From the NCBI GenBank assembly GCA_944384125.1, contig CALWSF010000004.1, positions 38,148 to 102,147 of the forward strand: a stretch of DNA of 64,000 bases, in the 5' to 3' direction. The notes under the pieces were generated by a model that was not told the origin of the DNA, made no database searches, and worked only from the letters and a program-made list of their open reading frames with translations. This document shows, one piece after another, positions 60,102-64,000 of the stretch (positions are counted from its first letter, which is position 1; each line of letters opens with the position of its first letter). Both the position numbers and the translations under genes were made by a program. The DNA comes from an uncultured Lachnospiraceae bacterium. GTDB lineage: Bacteria; Bacillota; Clostridia; Lachnospirales; Lachnospiraceae.

Positions 60102-60110
60102 TGCTATAAT
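60102..60110 (+). promoter_or_regulatory. Extended -10 promoter of the cytidylate-kinase-like gene
   Basis: TGCTATAAT (60102-60110) is an extended -10 with no good -35; the predicted start is near 60117, about 65 bases before the ATG. Confidence 0.55.
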
Positions 60111-60181
60111 GTATGCATAAATAACAGCCCGGGGAGAAGACTGGAGAGAAACAGAGAGAGGGCAAAGAGGGAGGCGTGCAT

Positions 60182-60817
60182 ATGGAGGGAAAGAAAGTTG
60201 TCATAACGATCGGCAGACAGTATGGAAGCGGCGGAGCCGAGACGGGAAAAAGGCTGGCTCAGGAGCTGGGTATTGGGTTTTATGACAAGAACATACTGCG
60301 GATGAATTCGGATGAGAGCGGAATCAAGGAAAGTTATTTTCATCTCGCGGACGAAAAAGCGGGAAACAGACTTCTCTATCGGATCATCAGCAGCCTTACC
60401 CCTGAGATGGGCACGCCTTCCTTCGGATCGGATCTTATCTCCGCTGACAATCTGTTCCGGTTTCAGTCGGAGGTAATCAGAAAGCTGGCGGCCGAGGAGT
60501 CCTGCGTTATCATCGGCCGGTGCGCTGATTATGTGCTGAGCGGAATGGAAGGTCTGGTCCGCGTGCATCTGTTTGCGGACATGAAGGTCAGAGAGGCGCG
60601 GATCCGTGAAAAAGAGCTGTACGCAGAGAAAGAGATTGTGAAAAACATCAAAAGAATCGACCGGGAGAGAAGAGATTATTACCGCTATTATACGGGCCGT
60701 GACTGGGAAGATTTTGAAAACTACGATCTCATCATCAACACCAGTAAGATTGGCGTTGACGGAGCAGTAAAGATAATAAAGAACTATCTGTCTGTGATTG
60801 GCTATGACGCAGGCTGA
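60182..60817 (+). CDS. Cytidylate kinase-like family protein
   Basis: A 211-residue P-loop protein. The ATG at 60182 is seven bases from GGGAGG. The N-terminal ITIGRQYGSGGAETGKRLAQELG holds a variant P-loop, and IGRCADYVL near residue 105 and a later RIxDRERRDYYRYYTG segment are typical of the group. Relatives are annotated as cytidylate-kinase-like but lack the CMP-binding insert of true Cmk. Phosphorylation of a nucleotide or related substrate is likely; which one is unknown. Confidence 0.85.
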   Translation: MEGKKVVITIGRQYGSGGAETGKRLAQELGIGFYDKNILRMNSDESGIKESYFHLADEKAGNRLLYRIISSLTPEMGTPSFGSDLISADNLFRFQSEVIRKLAAEESCVIIGRCADYVLSGMEGLVRVHLFADMKVREARIREKELYAEKEIVKNIKRIDRERRDYYRYYTGRDWEDFENYDLIINTSKIGVDGAVKIIKNYLSVIGYDAG

Positions 60818-60856
60818 CAGCGAACCGGGTGTCCTGTCCGGTATGTAAAAAACGGA

Positions 60857-60910
60857 AATCCTGTACATGCTGTCGGGAGAAAATCCCGGCGGCGTGTGCG
60901 GGATTTTTTT
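60857..60910 (+). terminator. Terminator after the cytidylate-kinase-like gene
   Basis: AAATCC at 60857 and GGATTT at 60901 close a long, partly paired hairpin with an inner TCGGGA/TCCCGG stem; T7 follows. Confidence 0.72.
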
Positions 60911-61065
60911 CTGTACAGGCAGGCTTATAACGCTTATCCGGGCTCTGAAAGAAAATAGAGCTGGGCTTATGCTTTTACTTGCATTTGCATGCGGCTTATT
61001 GTACAATGTCTCAGGCATATGGGAACATGTACCGTTTTAATTATTTTATGTGTGAGGTCAGAGCA

Positions 61066-62430
61066 ATGCGTTATCAGAATGATATAGAAAAAATGAACAC
61101 AAACAAAAACCTGTTTTTGATGTCGCTGCCGATTTTCGTGGAGCTTCTTCTTCAGCTTCTCGTGGGAAATGTGGATCAGATGATGGTCAGCCGCGTATCC
61201 CAGAAATCAGTGGCTTCCATCGTCAATGCCAATCAGATCATGAACCTGATTATCATTGTACTGAGCATGGCGTCCACGGCCGTGACGGTCATCCTGTCTC
61301 AGTATCTCGGGGCGGAAGATGAGGAAAATGCCTCCCGGACCTGCATGGTGTCGGTTGTGATGATAGGTCTGGTCAGCATTGTGTCCACTGTTCTTGTCTT
61401 TGCCGGACACGTGCCGCTTTATAAGGCCCTTCATGTGCCGGAGGAAATATTTGATGAGGCGTCCCTGTATCTTCTCATCGTGGGTTCTCTTATCATCGTA
61501 CAGGGGCTCTATCTGACATTTTCAGCCATAATCCGCGCCTTTGCCATGATGAAGGAGGTAATGGTCGTATCCATCATCATGAATGTGCTGAATATTATAG
61601 GAAATGCCATTCTTATTAACGGCTGGTTCGGGCTGCCTCAGCTGGGCGCTGTGGGAGCGGCCATCTCCACGGATATCAGCAAGGTTGTGGGACTTGCCCT
61701 GATGATTCTCCTGTTTGCAAAGCGGACAGGCGTAAAGATGGGCTTTCGGTATCTCGTTCCGTTCCCGGTCGGGATTTTAAAAAATCTCTGTCTTCTGGCG
61801 ATACCGACGGGAATTGAAAGCTTTTCCTACAATCTGTCCCAGATGATTATTCTGGGTATCGTCAACTCCTTCGGAACAATGGTAACGGTAACGAAGGGGT
61901 ACTGCAGCATTTTTGCCAATATCGATTATGTATACGCCATGGCTATCGCGACGGCAACTCAGATTGTCATGGGATATCTCATAGGCGCAAAAAAGATCGA
62001 TCTGATAGAGAAGAGAGTAAATGCAACTTTAAAGGTAGCGCTGGCGGCCTGCGTGGGAATGGCCGTGCTGCTGTTTGCCGGCAGCAATTACGTATTTCTG
62101 ATTTTTACGGACAATCCGGAGATCATCGAGCTGGGACGGCGTATTCTCTTTATCGAGATCTTCCTGGAGATTGGCCGTGCGGTCAATATTGTTATGACGA
62201 AATGTCTTATCGCGGCGGGAGATGCCGTGACGCCCACCGTTGTGGGAGTGAGTTTTCAGTGGTGTGTGGCTGTCGCCGGTGCATGGCTCTTTGGTCTTGT
62301 GTTCAACTGGGGGCTTGAGGGCGTGTGGATCGCCATGGCTGTGGACGAGTGTCTGCGGGGACTGATTTTCGTCATTCACTTTAAGAGAGAAAGATGGAAG
62401 AAGAATTTCAGGAGCGTGGAGACGGCGTAA
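61066..62430 (+). CDS. MATE family efflux transporter (second copy)
   Basis: A 454-residue antiporter with twelve membrane helices in two halves. ATG 61066 follows GTGAGGTC; an open frame to 60979 has no supporting site. The helix-1 segment FLMSLPIFVELLLQLLVGNVDQMMVSRVS and the mid-protein LAIPTGIESFSYNLSQMIILG are characteristic. It is not closely similar to the MATE protein at 2080 and belongs to the branch common in Clostridia. Export of cationic compounds is expected; the substrate is unknown. Confidence 0.9.
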   Translation: MRYQNDIEKMNTNKNLFLMSLPIFVELLLQLLVGNVDQMMVSRVSQKSVASIVNANQIMNLIIIVLSMASTAVTVILSQYLGAEDEENASRTCMVSVVMIGLVSIVSTVLVFAGHVPLYKALHVPEEIFDEASLYLLIVGSLIIVQGLYLTFSAIIRAFAMMKEVMVVSIIMNVLNIIGNAILINGWFGLPQLGAVGAAISTDISKVVGLALMILLFAKRTGVKMGFRYLVPFPVGILKNLCLLAIPTGIESFSYNLSQMIILGIVNSFGTMVTVTKGYCSIFANIDYVYAMAIATATQIVMGYLIGAKKIDLIEKRVNATLKVALAACVGMAVLLFAGSNYVFLIFTDNPEIIELGRRILFIEIFLEIGRAVNIVMTKCLIAAGDAVTPTVVGVSFQWCVAVAGAWLFGLVFNWGLEGVWIAMAVDECLRGLIFVIHFKRERWKKNFRSVETA

Positions 62431-62484
62431 GACGGGAACCGGGAGAAATGACGGAATGATAATCCGGGAAATCGTGAAGAGAAA

Positions 62485-64000
62485 ATGAAGATGGAAAAAA
62501 AGACGGGAAAGGAAACAGGAATGAAGTCGGAAAAAAGAAAAAACGGCCTGGCTGCAGCCGGATACGGGGAAAAGAAAAGTGCAGAAGGACGGTCTGACAG
62601 GAGAGCAGGCTTCGGAGAAAGGAAAGAGGGAAAATCCGGAGGAAGACCCGGGGCAAATACAGTGAAAAGAACGGCCGGGAGGGCCTTGGAAAATTCATCC
62701 CGCAAATTTGAGGACAGGCCCGGCAGAAAAACTGCGGGAACGGCAGCTGAGAAAAAGGCAGTCGGGAAAATGGCAGCTTCCAGAGGATTAAGCCGGGAAA
62801 ATAAAAAGGCGGGTTCTGTTCTCTGTCCCGTGTACGGAGAATGCGGGGGCTGCCAGCTTCTTCACATGCCCTATGAAAAACAGCTGAAAGAGAAGCAGAA
62901 GAAGATGGAAAAGCTCCTGCAGGGGATCTGCCCTGTGCGCCCGATTATGGGGATGGAATCGCCGTACCACTACAGGAATAAGGTGCACGCTGTGTTCGGC
63001 CATGACCGGAAGGGAAAACCCGTCTCCGGTGTGTACAAAGAAGGCTCCCATCTGCTGATCCCGGTGGAAAAATGTCTGATTGAGGATGAGAAGGCCGATG
63101 AAATCATCGGCACGATCCGCAGCCTTCTTCCGTCCTTCAAGATCCGTACCTACGATGAGGATACGGGATACGGGCTTCTGCGCCACGTGCTGGTCCGCCG
63201 CGGCTTTGCCACAGGTGAGATCATGGTGGTTCTGGTTACGGTTTCCCCTGTATTCCCGTCCAAAAAGAATTTCGTGCAGGCTCTGCGGGAGCGGCATCCG
63301 GACATTACCACTATTGTCCAGAATATTAACGGCAAAAGCACCAGCATGGTGCTGGGAGAGAAAGAACATGTGCTCTTCGGAAAGGGATATATCGAGGACG
63401 AGCTCTGCGGCCTTCGGTTCCGCATTTCTTCCCGTTCTTTTTATCAGGTCAATCCCGTACAGACGGAACGGCTCTATGGAAAAGCCATGGAGCTGGCGGG
63501 GCTTACGGGACGTGAGACAGTCATAGACGCCTACTGCGGAATTGGAACCATCGGCCTCATTGCGGCCCGCCGGGCAAAGCAGGTTATCGGCGTGGAGCTC
63601 AACAGCGAGGCGGTCCGGGACGCCGTGCAGAACGCGAAGCGGAACGGGATTGAGAACGCGCAGTTTTACTGCAACGACGCCGGCCGGTTTATGGTCAATA
63701 TGGCGGTCCGGGGCGACCGGGCGGACGTGCTGTTCATGGACCCGCCCAGAAGCGGCAGCACGGAGGATTTCATCAATGCGGCGGTCCAGATGGGGCCGAA
63801 GCGCATCGTCTATATCTCCTGCGGCCCGGACACCCTGGCAAGGGATCTGAAAATGTTCGCGGCGAAAGGCTACCGGGCGAAGGAAGCGTGGCCGGTGGAT
63901 ATGTTCGCGGAGACGGAGCATTGTGAGACGGTTGTCTTACTTTCCAAGGGAGAAATCGACTCGAAGAAAGTGCGTGTGGAGTTTTCTCTGGAGGACATGG
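62485..64000 (+). CDS. 23S rRNA (uracil-C5)-methyltransferase, RlmD type without TRAM domain (cut by window end)
   Basis: The frame opens after a stop at 62449 and runs off the window without a stop; 505 codons are visible. Start ATG 62485 (or 62491) gives a Lys/Arg/Gly-rich N-terminal extension of about 110 residues in place of a TRAM domain. Then come the iron-sulfur cysteines (CPVYGECGGCQ, Cys114, Cys120, Cys123), the SAM motif DAYCGIGTIGL near residue 350, FMDPPRSG near residue 417 and the catalytic Cys in YISCGPDTLARD. It is a second member of the family found at 32831. The basic extension could bind RNA. Which uridine each enzyme modifies is not decidable here. Confidence 0.88.
   Translation, partial: MKMEKKTGKETGMKSEKRKNGLAAAGYGEKKSAEGRSDRRAGFGERKEGKSGGRPGANTVKRTAGRALENSSRKFEDRPGRKTAGTAAEKKAVGKMAASRGLSRENKKAGSVLCPVYGECGGCQLLHMPYEKQLKEKQKKMEKLLQGICPVRPIMGMESPYHYRNKVHAVFGHDRKGKPVSGVYKEGSHLLIPVEKCLIEDEKADEIIGTIRSLLPSFKIRTYDEDTGYGLLRHVLVRRGFATGEIMVVLVTVSPVFPSKKNFVQALRERHPDITTIVQNINGKSTSMVLGEKEHVLFGKGYIEDELCGLRFRISSRSFYQVNPVQTERLYGKAMELAGLTGRETVIDAYCGIGTIGLIAARRAKQVIGVELNSEAVRDAVQNAKRNGIENAQFYCNDAGRFMVNMAVRGDRADVLFMDPPRSGSTEDFINAAVQMGPKRIVYISCGPDTLARDLKMFAAKGYRAKEAWPVDMFAETEHCETVVLLSKGEIDSKKVRVEFSLEDM

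Noticed and set aside
60104-61018. A 304-codon minus-strand open frame over the cytidylate-kinase-like gene
   Set aside because: It runs antisense to the kinase-like gene and its terminator and has no domain or ribosome binding site.
62788-63921. A 377-codon open frame on the minus strand
   Set aside because: It is antisense to the RlmD-like methyltransferase, whose plus-strand frame has all family motifs but no stop inside the window. The minus product has no recognisable domain.

Overview
The window looks like chromosomal DNA of an anaerobic Clostridia species, most likely a Lachnospiraceae gut commensal. The evidence is strong AGGAGG-type ribosome binding sites, frequent TTG/GTG starts, a pyruvate formate-lyase pair under a ZTP riboswitch, an ANTAR regulator beside a glutamine-synthetase-like gene, CdaA/CdaR, HPr with His15 and Ser46, and mid-range GC. 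The genus cannot be fixed from sequence alone. No rRNA or tRNA genes, CRISPR arrays or phage structural genes were seen, and no gene-free stretch exceeds 300 bases.

Layout. 1-6.4 kb: metal handling (end of a zinc-type ABC importer, a MATE exporter, a two-domain molbindin, two G3E/CobW GTPases, one with a His/Cys-rich repeat). 6.4-9.7 kb: envelope genes (membrane-anchored deacetylase-like protein, D,D-carboxypeptidase, DUF378 protein). 9.9-17.9 kb: a lipoprotein gene for an ABC substrate-binding protein, cut in two by a 7,035-bp integrated element. The element carries a large serine recombinase, a small coupled ORF, and a catabolic cargo: amidohydrolase, YfcC carrier, YjiH, YjiG and a divergent LysR regulator. 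Its ends share a 14-bp core, and removing it restores a 332-codon gene in frame.

18-32.7 kb: HAD phosphatase, YerC-type repressor, two MgtA-type P-type ATPases flanking an orphan winged-helix regulator and followed by a 51-aa membrane protein, a DUF1836 protein, PcrA, a truncated MgtC-like protein with a cation/proton antiporter, and a LysR regulator. 32.8-42.4 kb: RlmD-type rRNA methyltransferase, membrane proteins, a two-component system, then pflB-pflA behind a promoter, ZTP aptamer and terminator.

42.7-54.2 kb: a MacAB-type exporter, a cdaA/cdaR operon headed by two unrecognised membrane proteins, HPr, a Wzy-like polymerase, an aminotransferase and an AI-2E family protein. 54.3-64 kb: an AraC regulator, then a cluster of a DapF-like paralog with both catalytic Cys changed to Ser, a glutamine-synthetase-like protein lacking most metal-ligand glutamates, an ANTAR protein whose receiver lacks the phospho-acceptor Asp, genuine DapF, a cell-wall amidase with SPOR domain, a cytidylate-kinase-like protein, a second MATE exporter and a second RlmD-like methyltransferase cut by the window end.

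The two parts I consider most worth attention are the serine-recombinase catabolic cassette (10440-17488) and the group of three adjacent genes that all look catalytically disabled (55397-58296), which suggests a nitrogen or amino-acid sensing module rather than three enzymes.
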